Positions 1 through 7,432 of a stretch of 64,000 nucleotides of DNA are shown piece by piece. The stretch is from positions 1,924,001 to 1,988,000 of the forward strand of contig NZ_CP109137.1 of the NCBI RefSeq assembly GCF_035918095.1. Direction: 5' to 3'. Below the pieces are notes generated by a model. It worked only from the letters and a program-made list of their open reading frames with translations, made no database searches and was not told the origin of the DNA. The translations under genes were made by a program, and so were the position numbers. The stretch comes from Streptomyces sp. NBC_01750. Its GTDB lineage: Bacteria; Actinomycetota; Actinomycetes; Streptomycetales; Streptomycetaceae. How positions within the stretch are numbered: position 1 is the first letter of the stretch; each line of letters opens with the position of its first letter.

Positions 1-294
1 CGGTACGCCGACCGCAGTTCCACGACCCGCATGCGTACGCTGTCGGAACCCACCAACCACTCACCCGCCCTCGCCGCAACTGCCCTGGGTCTGCTGACCG
101 CCCTCGGGCTGCAGCGAGCGAGAGTCCGCGCCTTCGTGATCCGCGCCGACGGCCTGCTGCCAGCGAACAGTGCCTACCGCCAGCTCTCTCTGGATCCCAC
201 CGATGCCCGTGCCCGCGCAGTCGAAGCTGCCGCAGACCGTGCCCGTCGACGCTTCGGGCCCGAGGCTGTACGTCCAGCCGCTCTGGCTGACTGA
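1..294 (+). CDS. dinB: DNA polymerase IV, C-terminal end (partial at window edge)
   Basis: The reading frame is open from base 1 and ends at TGA 292-294; the N-terminus lies outside the window. The last ~97 residues look like the little-finger/tail region of a Y-family translesion polymerase: a TRMRTLSEPT strand, then LGLQRARVRAFVIRADGL, then a terminal helix with DARARAVEAAADRARRRFG. That order is typical of actinobacterial DinB. The catalytic palm cannot be seen. The stop codon touches a GH65 remnant, so the region just downstream is rearranged. Confidence 0.75.
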   Translation, partial: RYADRSSTTRMRTLSEPTNHSPALAATALGLLTALGLQRARVRAFVIRADGLLPANSAYRQLSLDPTDARARAVEAAADRARRRFGPEAVRPAALAD

Positions 295-612
295 CTGCTT
301 TCAGCGCGGACTGACCGATTTCGAGACACGGGCCGGGGCACTGTGGCTGGACCCCGTACGCCTGCCCGAACTCAGCGAATACAGCTTCGCCCTGCGCTAT
401 CGAGGCCACTGGGGCATCCGGCTCCGCATGCGGCCCGGACAGCTCGAAGTCGGCGTGCCGCCGTCCGACCGGTTGCCGTTCGCCATAGAGTTCCCGGACC
501 CGCGCGGTCTCCCTCGCACCCGGCAAATCCTGCTGGCTGACACTGCGGGATCACTGATCCCCCGGCGACCCCGGGCTCGGGCGCCACCCTGCTGTTCACC
601 GGTGCGCGATGA
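293..612 (+). pseudogene. GH65 glycoside phosphorylase, C-terminal remnant
   Basis: The translation from about 293 (FQRGLTDFETRAGALWLDPV, then LPELSEYSFALRYRGHWGIR) matches the last ~85 residues of the intact GH65 protein at 61132-63510. The frame shifts near 540, after which a second frame gives PGSGATLLFTGAR and a stop at 610-612, the expected family ending. The catalytic (alpha/alpha)6 barrel is absent. It directly abuts the DNA polymerase IV stop, so a deletion has joined the two genes. Its last bases overlap the 3' end of the convergent Usp gene. Confidence 0.8.
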
Positions 613-1474
613 CAGCGACGGGCGCGGCCGAGTGATGCAGGACGGCATGGGTGACCGGGCCGATATGCGCTGCGAGCGGCGCGTCTTGGATACGCCGACC
701 GATGACCATGAGCTCGGCGTCTGCCGACTCGTACACCAGCTGCCGAGAGGCCCCGCCGAACAGTGCTTGCTCCACGACGTTCACGGATGGGAACTTCTGT
801 CGCCATGGCATCAGCATGTCGCTCAGCGCCTGTGCGATCTCCTCTCCGGCGTCGACAGCTGCGTAGTCTGTGTAGACCGGCCGCATCGTCCAGCCGTGCA
901 CTACTCGAAGACTGGCGGCCCGCCTGGCTGCCGCATCGAAGGCGAAGGCTATGACCGCGTCGCAGTCCTGGCGGATGTCGACCCCGAGGACGACGTCACG
1001 GTACTCGCCCGACGCTTCGGCCGGTGCGGAGTCCGAGGGCGCGCCTGCTCGCCCCTTTGCCGCCCGTACGAGTACGACCGGCTGCTCGGTGGCGCTCACC
1101 GTGGCCAGACCGACCGAACCGAGGAGGAAGCCCGCGACGCTACCCAGCCCTCGCGAACCGAGTACGAGCACATCTGCTTCGCTGGCGGCGGTCGCCAGAC
1201 CGGCTGATGACTGCTGCCCCGCGAAGTGCCGAATGGTGACCTCCAGCTGCGGGTGGCGTTGCCGCACATCGGCGGCGGCCCTCTCCAGCATCTCCTCGGC
1301 CCAGGTGCGCCGCATCTCAGGGGTGATGGCGGGCCGGGTCAGTGCCGAAGGCCCTTCCTCTACGTGAACGAGGTGCAGCTGCACCCTGCGCAGCAGCGCC
1401 TCTCGCGCAGCCCACTCGGCGGCGGCGAGGCTTTCCGGTGTGCCGTCCAGACCGACGGCGACATTGCGCGTCAT
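596..1474 (-). CDS. Universal stress protein, two UspA domains
   Basis: A 292-residue tandem Usp protein. Domain 1 begins MTRNVAVGLDGTPESLAAAEWAA and keeps the ATP-binding signature G-2X-G-9X-G-S (GSRGLGSVAGFLLGS). Domain 2 starts near residue 160 (YRDVVLGVDI) and ends THAVLHHSAAPVAV; its glycine signature is degenerate. I chose ATG 1474 over an upstream start at 1507 because a GGAAGAGG ribosome-binding site precedes it. It is very close to the Usp at 45629-46534, so the two look like duplicates. It diverges from the Usp at 1921, and one GGGNC-N4-GNCCC box (1598-1611) lies 124 bp upstream. Confidence 0.93.
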   Translation of the reverse strand: MTRNVAVGLDGTPESLAAAEWAAREALLRRVQLHLVHVEEGPSALTRPAITPEMRRTWAEEMLERAAADVRQRHPQLEVTIRHFAGQQSSAGLATAASEADVLVLGSRGLGSVAGFLLGSVGLATVSATEQPVVLVRAAKGRAGAPSDSAPAEASGEYRDVVLGVDIRQDCDAVIAFAFDAAARRAASLRVVHGWTMRPVYTDYAAVDAGEEIAQALSDMLMPWRQKFPSVNVVEQALFGGASRQLVYESADAELMVIGRRIQDAPLAAHIGPVTHAVLHHSAAPVAVIAHR

Positions 1475-1597
1475 GATGAGAACCTCTTCCGGTTGGATGT
1501 CCGCCATGCGGGATGTGTCTCCGCGCGGTGCCCTATGGCCGCGCTTCCAGGGTCACTGACCGTCGGCCCTGGCACGAGAGGCCAAGGGGCCCTGGCC

Positions 1598-1611
1598 GGG
1601 TCGAACGGCCC
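1598..1611. promoter_or_regulatory. DosR-like box (GGGTCGAACGGCCC)
   Basis: A 14-bp imperfect inverted repeat 124 bp upstream of the minus-strand Usp at 1474. It fits GGGNC-N4-GNCCC exactly. Regulator assignment is inferred from resemblance to the mycobacterial DosR box. Confidence 0.5.
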
Positions 1612-1619
1612 CAGTGACG

Positions 1620-1701
1620 CTCGAGTCAGCCAGCCCGACAGCGGCGCGTCGAGCACCGCATCCGCTCTTACCGGGTTGTACGCCGACACAGCCGTTGTCA
1701 T
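1620..1701 (-). pseudogene. DUF4389-type protein, N-terminal remnant
   Basis: From ATG 1701 the frame reads MTTAVSAYNPVRADAVLDAP then LSGWL. This matches the first ~25 residues of the intact DUF4389 membrane protein at 44842-45495 (MTTTPAAYRPVRVEAALDAP). The similarity then stops and the frame runs into the box region. Only this start survives; the membrane segments are gone. It shows that a second copy of that gene once stood here. Confidence 0.6.
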
Positions 1702-1770
1702 GACCGTCAGCTGGTGCCAGCCGTGGTGGCCTCGTTGCCGAACGGTTTGGTACCGCTCGCCGTCCAGACA

Positions 1771-1784
1771 GGTCCGGTCGGCCC
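1771..1784. promoter_or_regulatory. DosR-like box (GGTCCGGTCGGCCC)
   Basis: A GGNCC-N4-GGCCC variant 136 bp upstream of the plus-strand Usp at 1921. Together with the 1598 box it divides the divergent Usp intergenic region. Confidence 0.5.
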
Positions 1785-1920
1785 TGGCGTCGCGTGGGCG
1801 GGGCGGGAAGGCTGGTATAGGAGCGCCAGCATTGCGACGACGTTGGCCGTCCGGGGACCGGCCTGCGACGCGCGGACGCCGTTGGCGCCGGTGACACCCC
1901 CATCGAAAGGGGAAGACGAC

Positions 1921-2793
1921 ATGAATCGGCCCGTCGTAGCAGCAATCGATGGTTCGCCGGCCAGCCTGGCGGCGGCGGACTGGGCGGCGAGGCAAGCTTT
2001 GTACCGCAAACTGTCGCTGTCCTTGGTGCACGTGAGTCCCGAGCGTCCCTCAGGAGAGGCAATACCGGTCTCGACCGCCGCGCCGCGGGACGGGGCGTCC
2101 CGGCTGATCTCTGAAGAGGCTCGTCGGGACATGGTCCACAGTGAGCTGGACATCTTGACGGTCCAGTTGGAGGGAAATCCGCGCGAGGTGCTTCTCCGTG
2201 AGTCGGCCGGTGCTGAAATGCTGGTACTCGGTTCGCGACCTCTCAGGGGTTTGGGGGGCTTCGTTCTTGGGGGCCTGGGTCTGCACCTGGCTGCTCACTC
2301 GGAACGGCCGGTGATCATCGTTCGACAGCCGGAGGAGGCCGAGGGGGGTCGTGTCGGGGAGTCCGTCCATGCTCCGATCATGGTGCTGGGCCTCGATACC
2401 GAGAATCAGGCCGACGACTTGATTGACTTCGCCTTCCACGCAGCACAGGCCGCTGGGGCCAGCCTCCGCATCGTTAGCGCGGCGGCTCTGCCGGTCTTCC
2501 CGCTTCACCATTTCGTGCCGGTGAGCCCCGAGGAGAGGGTTCGGCTGGAGGAGCGCGAGCGCCCGGCGCTGGAACGAGCGCTTGAGGGATGGGCCGAGAA
2601 GTTCCCAAAGGTGAAGGTCGACACCGCGATCGTCGTGGGGCATGCCGATGAGGTGCTCGTCGATGAGTCCCGGGGCGCTGACGTTGTCATTGTGGGACGT
2701 CGACGAGCCGTTGGCCCACATCATCTCGGAGCCGTCGCTCACGCGGTGGTTCATCACGCGCCGTGCTCGGTCGCGGTGGTTCCGCACAACTGA
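1921..2793 (+). CDS. Universal stress protein, two UspA domains
   Basis: A 290-residue tandem Usp. Domain 1 opens MNRPVVAAIDGSPASLAAAD; domain 2 opens near residue 157 (IMVLGLDTENQADDLIDFAF) and ends AHAVVHHAPCSVAVVPHN. The first-domain nucleotide motif is altered (GSRPLRGLGGFVLGG: proline replaces the second glycine), so ATP binding there is uncertain. ATG 1921 is preceded by AAGGGGAAGACGAC; the frame extends further upstream, but homology begins here. It is divergent from the Usp at 596-1474. Confidence 0.93.
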   Translation: MNRPVVAAIDGSPASLAAADWAARQALYRKLSLSLVHVSPERPSGEAIPVSTAAPRDGASRLISEEARRDMVHSELDILTVQLEGNPREVLLRESAGAEMLVLGSRPLRGLGGFVLGGLGLHLAAHSERPVIIVRQPEEAEGGRVGESVHAPIMVLGLDTENQADDLIDFAFHAAQAAGASLRIVSAAALPVFPLHHFVPVSPEERVRLEERERPALERALEGWAEKFPKVKVDTAIVVGHADEVLVDESRGADVVIVGRRRAVGPHHLGAVAHAVVHHAPCSVAVVPHN

Positions 2794-2875
2794 GTACGAC
2801 ACAGACGCCGCCTTGGACAGTGCAGCCCGGTGGTGACCTGGCAGGGGCAGATCAGTCCGGTCCGCGGCGGTCACG

Positions 2876-3297
2876 GTGTCCGCCAAGCAGGCTGCGGCAC
2901 GCCCGACCGCTCCCGAGGCGGCTCCGGCCGGGCGGGTGACGGAGTGCGCCGAGCCCGTGTCCGGTGCCGAACCCGCGCCTCTGCTGGTCCGTGACGTCAT
3001 GGACGTACCGGCCGCATCGGTGCGCGGCGACATGCCGTTCCTGGAGGGCCGCCTGGTCGGTGTCGTGCACAGGAACGCACTGCTCAACGCGCTGATACAC
3101 GATGATGCCTGGACTCGCGAGGAGATCGAGTCCCTCGCCGAATCCCGGCTGCCCGGAACACCGTCGAGGTCACCGTGCGCAATGGCGTCGTGGACGTCAG
3201 TGGCCGGATGGCGGAAGCCGATGTCCCGCGGCTCCTCACGGAGTCAAAGTCATCGACGACATGACCGTAGTGATCGATCACCTGAACCCTGTCACAG
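2876..3297 (+). pseudogene. CBS-BON protein, frameshifted remnant
   Basis: The N-terminal part reads APLLVRDVMDVPAASVRGDM, then GRLVGVVHRNALLNALIHDD, as in CBS domains with much of one repeat missing. From 3163 a second frame gives VEVTVRNGVVDVSGRMAEAD, the start of a BON domain. From 3249 a third frame gives VIDDMTVVIDHL, the usual end. At least two frameshifts and a CBS deletion separate these pieces, so it is not functional. Intact relatives lie at 18158, 32331, 36018, 41582 and 43526. Confidence 0.75.
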
Positions 3298-4023
3298 GGT
3301 GCCGCCGGAGTCCCGAACTCCGTCGGCAGGCACGCGATCCACGTCCTCGCTGTCCTGGCTCCGGCTCGGCCGGGTCCCAGAGCGGTCGCCCAGCATGATG
3401 GTGATCTCGGGAGGGACTTCGAGCGTGTTCTTGACGGTGCAGTGTGAGATCACCGCCTGGAACGCCCCGGCGCGGGCCGGGGGCAGTTCCGGGACGTCCA
3501 CGGAGATGCTCAGCGAACCGACCCGCGCCGGGCGCGCGGAAGCCATCTTGTAGTCAGCGGCGACGCGCAGTCCCTTCCGGGGGATGCCGTGCCGGTCGAG
3601 GAAGCGCCCGGCGTAGTGCGCGATGCACGACGTCGCTGCGGCCACGAGCAGCTCCACCGGTGTCGGGGCTGTGTCATGACCACCGTCCGCCACAGGCTGA
3701 TCAACCGTCAGTACGTGCCCTCGTACCGTTACTTCATAGGCGTCGCCTGAGATGGAAACGGCCTCGGCATGTCCCGGCACGCCCGGCTCGGGTGGAGCAA
3801 CGGCCTCGGCCTGGAACAGCAGAATCCCGGCGACGCGCCTCGCCTCCTCGGGCGTCAAGGAGGCCCAGACCTCGCTTCGGGCATAGGGCTCGCACACGGT
3901 GCCCAGCACCACGCGGCCCATCTCGGCGGGCGGCCCCTCGGGCACGAATCTGGAGACACTGATCGTGCGGCCACACCCTGTGCGCACGTATTCCGCCTGC
4001 GTAGCCTGCTGCTTCTCGGACAC
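3292..4023 (-). CDS. OsmC-family protein with N-terminal extension
   Basis: A 243-residue protein. Residues ~85-215 are an OsmC/Ohr-like fold, in which paired cysteines reduce organic or fatty-acid peroxides. The two expected cysteines are Cys133 (AAATSCIAHYAG) and Cys195 (VISHCTVKNTLEVPP). Residues 1-80 are extra; they contain YVRTGCGRTISVSRFVPEGP and SLTPEEARRVAGIL and I could not assign them to a family. The start is GTG 4023 and no strong ribosome-binding site is seen, so the N-terminus is uncertain. It overlaps the end of the preceding CBS-BON remnant region. Confidence 0.8.
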   Translation of the reverse strand: MSEKQQATQAEYVRTGCGRTISVSRFVPEGPPAEMGRVVLGTVCEPYARSEVWASLTPEEARRVAGILLFQAEAVAPPEPGVPGHAEAVSISGDAYEVTVRGHVLTVDQPVADGGHDTAPTPVELLVAAATSCIAHYAGRFLDRHGIPRKGLRVAADYKMASARPARVGSLSISVDVPELPPARAGAFQAVISHCTVKNTLEVPPEITIMLGDRSGTRPSRSQDSEDVDRVPADGVRDSGGTL

Positions 4024-4071
4024 GATGTCACCATCCGGAATCGTGAATTTCTCGCCTTGTGCCGACGGGCT

Positions 4072-4448
4072 TCAGCGCACTGGTAGCCCGACATCCAGCT
4101 GCGCGCCCACGTCCACGACCCGGCACAGCGCGGGCCAGCCGGACGAGCCGATCGATCAGCGAGCTGTTGGGGACGGTGCCGGTCAGAGTGACGGCGCCGT
4201 CCTGGACACGTACGTCCAGAGCTGATGAACCGGCCGGGATCAGACGGGCGACCAGTTCGCCGCGTACCTTCTCGGCAATGTCGGCGTCCGGGCGGAGACA
4301 GATCTTCAGCAGGTCGCCCCCGCTGACCACGCCCTTGAGGGCCCTTGTCGTCCACGACGGGAAGCCGCTTCAGACGGCCCCGGCCCATGAGCCGGGCGGC
4401 GCCGGCGATCGTGGCGTGCGGCGGCGCCGTAATGGCCGGGACCGTCAT
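4072..4448 (-). pseudogene. CBS-BON protein, 5'-truncated and frameshifted
   Basis: The upstream frame reads MTVPAITAPPHATIAGAARL, then MGRGRLKRLPVVDDKG: the second CBS repeat. One extra base near 4340 moves the frame to VVSGGDLLKICLRPDADIAE and a BON domain (VQDGAVTLTGTVPNSSLIDR). Another shift near 4120 is needed to reach VVDVGAQLDVGLPVR and the stop at 4072-4074. The first CBS repeat is missing. Confidence 0.75.
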
Positions 4449-4714
4449 CCTCGGTCACCGGGCCCCGGCCGGTGGGCGGCGAGGCGTTTGCGTGCCTCGG
4501 AGTACGTGTCCGCGTCGATCTCGCCGGAGGCGAAGCGGCGGTCAAGGATCTCCTCTGGCGTTTCCCTCGGTGTCTTCCGGGGGTCCGTGGCGTCGTGGCG
4601 ACCAGCCGAGTGCTGCGTCAGGCGCACGACCGCCCACACCACAAGGCCGATCAACGCGATCCACAGCAGCGGCATCAGGGTCATCCAGGCCCAGCCACCA
4701 TTCCAGTACGTCAC
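4445..4714 (-). CDS. Small membrane protein with SHOCT domain
   Basis: An 89-residue protein: one transmembrane helix at ~10-32 (MTLMPLLWIALIGLVVWAVV), a polar linker, and a C-terminal SHOCT motif at ~53-80 (EEILDRRFASGEIDADTYSE). SHOCT modules are short helical tails of unknown role, often on membrane proteins. The start is GTG 4714 with AGGAGG nine bases upstream. Box 4792-4805 lies 77 bp before the start, the same distance as for several Usp genes, so it probably belongs to the same regulon. Confidence 0.85.
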   Translation of the reverse strand: MTYWNGGWAWMTLMPLLWIALIGLVVWAVVRLTQHSAGRHDATDPRKTPRETPEEILDRRFASGEIDADTYSEARKRLAAHRPGPGDRG

Positions 4715-4791
4715 CGTGGCTCACCTCCTAGGACTCCTCTACTCTCCACGCGTACCGGGAAGGGCGCCAGTGCCCACCGGCCTCGCTCCCT

Positions 4792-4805
4792 GGGCCGCTC
4801 GGCCC
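4792..4805. promoter_or_regulatory. DosR-like box (GGGCCGCTCGGCCC)
   Basis: An exact GGGNC-N4-GNCCC match 77 bp upstream of the SHOCT gene at 4714. A half-match (TGGCTGCTCGGCCC, 4821-4834) follows. The 375-bp gap to the CBS gene at 5091 holds nothing else recognised. Confidence 0.55.
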
Positions 4806-5090
4806 TCTGTGGCCACTCGGTGGCTGCTCGGCCCCTCGCCGGTCACGGTGGTCGGGGCGCCGGGGATGCGGGTCTGGTCAGCCGCATCCGGCTGGGCTGT
4901 ACCGGAGCAGCCGTGACCTGGCGGCCGGCCTTCGCGCGGCGAAGGCACAGTGGTGGGTCGCCACCTCTTCGCTGGCATGCGTACGGGGTTCGCCGAACCC
5001 ACACTGGCCTTAAGGCGTTCCGGTCGGGGCGGGCCAGCTCTCTGTGCTTCCCGCGCAGATTGCGAGGCTCGAAGCTGGGAGGAGACGGTC

Positions 5091-5510
5091 ATGACCACTG
5101 CACGAGAGATCATGCATGCCGGTGCCATGTGCATCCAGGAGAGCGAGACCCTGGAGGACGCGGCGCGCCGGATGAGTGAGCTGGACGTCGGAGCCCTCCC
5201 GATCTGCGGGCCGGACGACCGGCTGCACGGGATTATCACCGACCGTGACATCGTGGTGAAGTGTCTTGCCAAGGGCAAGGACCCGAAGACCATGACTGCG
5301 GGCATGCTCGAGCAGGGCAAGCCGATCACGATCGACGCGGAGGCCGACACGGACCAAGTCCTCCAGGCCATGGAGGAGCACAAGATCCGGCGGCTGCCGG
5401 TCATCGACAACCATCGCCTGGTCGGCATGATCAGCGAAGCGGACCTCGCACGTCGTCTGCCGGAGGAACAGGTGGGCCATTTCGTGGAGGTGGTCTGCGC
5501 GACCCACTGA
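5091..5510 (+). CDS. HRP1-like protein of two CBS domains
   Basis: A 139-residue protein made only of a CBS pair. Repeat 1 (~5-60) has MHAGAMCIQESETLEDAARR and GIITDRDIVV; repeat 2 (~70-128) has KIRRLPVIDNHRLVGMISEA. Size and layout match mycobacterial hypoxic response protein 1 (Rv2626c, 143 residues), a DosR-regulon member. CBS pairs usually bind adenine nucleotides; the ligand here is unknown. ATG 5091 follows GGGAGGAGACGGTC. A TrkA remnant converges from the other strand. Confidence 0.88.
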   Translation: MTTAREIMHAGAMCIQESETLEDAARRMSELDVGALPICGPDDRLHGIITDRDIVVKCLAKGKDPKTMTAGMLEQGKPITIDAEADTDQVLQAMEEHKIRRLPVIDNHRLVGMISEADLARRLPEEQVGHFVEVVCATH

Positions 5511-5545
5511 CCACTCGGCCGTGCCCTTCGCCGGGCAGGCGACCG

Positions 5546-5990
5546 TCACTGGAAGGCGGCGTGGATCTCCTGCTCGGTGGCGGCGTGGGAGACGACGAGG
5601 AGTTGTCGCCGGGCTGGAGCCGCATCTCGGGGGAAGGGACAGTGGGTTGGCCGTCGCGGATGACGGTGGCGATGACGGTGCCTGCGGGGAGGGTGATCTC
5701 GGCGAGCGTGCGGCCTATGGCGCGGAACTGTGGCGTGATGGCGGTTTCGATGACGTCAACACCCGCTTTCCTCAGGCGCAGCAGGGCCACCGTGTCCGTG
5801 GCGCCGGTGGCTTCCTCGATGAGGGAGATCAGGGGGGTGGCTGCGGGAACTGCGGTGTCGACTCCCCAGTTCTGGTCGAAGAGCAAGGTGTTTTCCGCGT
5901 CGTTGACGCGTGCCGCGACGCGGGGGATATGACGATCACCGAAGCAGCGGAGCAGACCGTCAGGTACTACCGCACGGTGCATCTCGGTGT
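5546..5990 (-). pseudogene. TrkA-type potassium-uptake regulator, C-terminal remnant
   Basis: The frame reads PRVAARVNDAENTLLFDQNW, then GVDTAVPAATPLISLIEEAT, nearly identical to the intact TrkA protein at 51064-51720. The Rossmann NAD-binding start is missing. Near 5607 one base is lost, so the end (LLVVSHAATEQEIHAAFQ, stop 5546-5548) lies in another frame. It is another decayed duplicate of a right-hand cluster gene. Confidence 0.8.
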
Positions 5991-6006
5991 CTCGGTCGAC
6001 GACCAC

Positions 6007-6449
6007 GGCTGCTGACGCGAACCCGGCGAATACGGCACCATTCCGCCGGCTACGCGCCGGGCCGTTTGCTTTGTACCGGCAAGAAACTTCGATCCTTTTT
6101 GCCGGAGCATGGCAGTGCGGCGGACGTTTGCACTGATCACCATGGGTGAGTTGATCATGACGAGCGAGGCGGGGGCCGCTGTCGTTCGACCAGGAGTGGG
6201 CTCAAGCCCAAAGCGATGCAAGGGGCGCGGCAGTCGCCATGCGCCTGAACAAGGCCGACAGCACAGGTGGTTCGACGCCGAAGCCAGGGTCCGCGGACTA
6301 CGTGGTGGAGGACGACGAACTCGGCGACATCGGCCACGCCGCGCACGGGCTCTTCAGCGGACTGGAGTCCGGGGGCAAGCACGCCAGTGCCGCGAGCGAG
6401 ACGGCCGGTACGAGCCTGAAGGGTGACGGGTTCACGAGCGGCACGGCCC
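6007..6449. other. Intergenic stretch without recognised gene
   Basis: About 440 bases between the TrkA remnant and the truncated MFS gene. A plus-strand frame at 6239-6478 can be translated, but it matches nothing I recognise and lies against the lost C-terminal end of the MFS gene. I see no box of the 14-bp type here. Confidence 0.5.
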
Positions 6450-7432
6450 TCACCGAGGTGACGCGATCGAGAAGGTGACGAGCAGGGCGTACGGGCCCGG
6501 CGTGAACGCCAAGGCGGCGGTCGTGACGCTGCCGAGGGCGACCAGGGCGGTGGTCCGCATGGTCACTCCGGTTCGGCGGGCGAGCGTGGCGTACAGGGTT
6601 CGGCCGAGGGTCTGTCCTGCGCCGCCGAGTCCGAGGGCCCAGGCGGCCTGGGTGGTGGTGTAGCCGCGTTCGAGCAGGAGGGGGACGAGGGCAACGACGA
6701 CGGCGTACATGGCGAAGGCGGAGAGAGTGAGGGATGCGGCGAGCATCCAGAACGGTCGGCTGCGTGTAACGGATGCCGCACTGGAGTCGGTATGCGCGGT
6801 GGCGGGTGGAGGCGCCTTGGGCCAGGGGGTGTTCAGTGCGAGCGCGTGCGCAGGCACTGTGACGACGGCGAGGATCCCGCCGAGCACCAGGTAAGCGGCG
6901 CGCCAGGAGAGGTGGTTGGCGAGGGCGGCGGTCAGGGGGGCGAAGACAGTGGAGGCAAGGCCGCCGGCGAGGGTGACGATGGTCAGGGCGCGTACGTGGT
7001 CCGGTGCCCACCAGCGGGTCAATGCCGCGAAGGCGGGCAGGTAGAAGGTGGACGCCATCGCAAGGCCGGCGAGTAGCCACCCCGCTGTGAACACCGTCAG
7101 GTTGGGGGCGGTGGCGATGAGGAGAATGCTGAGGGCGCCAAGTATCGAGCCGGACGTCATGACGGTGCGTGGGCCTCGGTGGTCGAGGACTCGGCCGATG
7201 CGGATCCCGGCGAGCGCGGAGATGAGCAGGGCGGCGGAGAACGCCGCGGTCGTGGCGCTCGTCGGCCAGCCGGTGTCGGCGGTGATCTGTGGGTTCAGGA
7301 CGGGGAAGGCGTAGTAGAGGATGCCCCAGCTGGTGACCTGTGTCAGGCACAGGGCGGGGAGGGCGGCGCGGGGACGCGACCGGTCCGCTGTTCCGGTCGC
7401 GGCCCCGCGTTGTCGGCGTTGAGGTCGGTCAC
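6450..7432 (-). pseudogene. MFS transporter, frameshifted and truncated
   Basis: The presumed start is GTG 7432, which overlaps the preceding stop codon in a GTGA junction. That frame (MTDLNADNAGPRPEQRTGRV) stops after ~29 codons. One base later the MFS frame continues with LPALCLTQVTSWGILYYAFP and about nine membrane helices. The protein ends abruptly at 6450 after LLVTFSIASPR, so the last helices are lost. It is translationally coupled to the oxidoreductase upstream, which suggests efflux of that enzyme's product, perhaps an arsenical. A sequencing error could explain the frameshift but not the truncation. Confidence 0.7.

Noticed and set aside
170..1207. Long plus-strand reading frame of 345 codons
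   Set aside because: Only its part from about 293 to 540 has protein resemblance (GH65 tail). The remainder is antisense to the Usp gene at 596-1474.
6298..7350. 350-codon minus-strand frame
   Set aside because: Arginine/proline-rich shadow of the MFS gene in another frame; no domain or start site.
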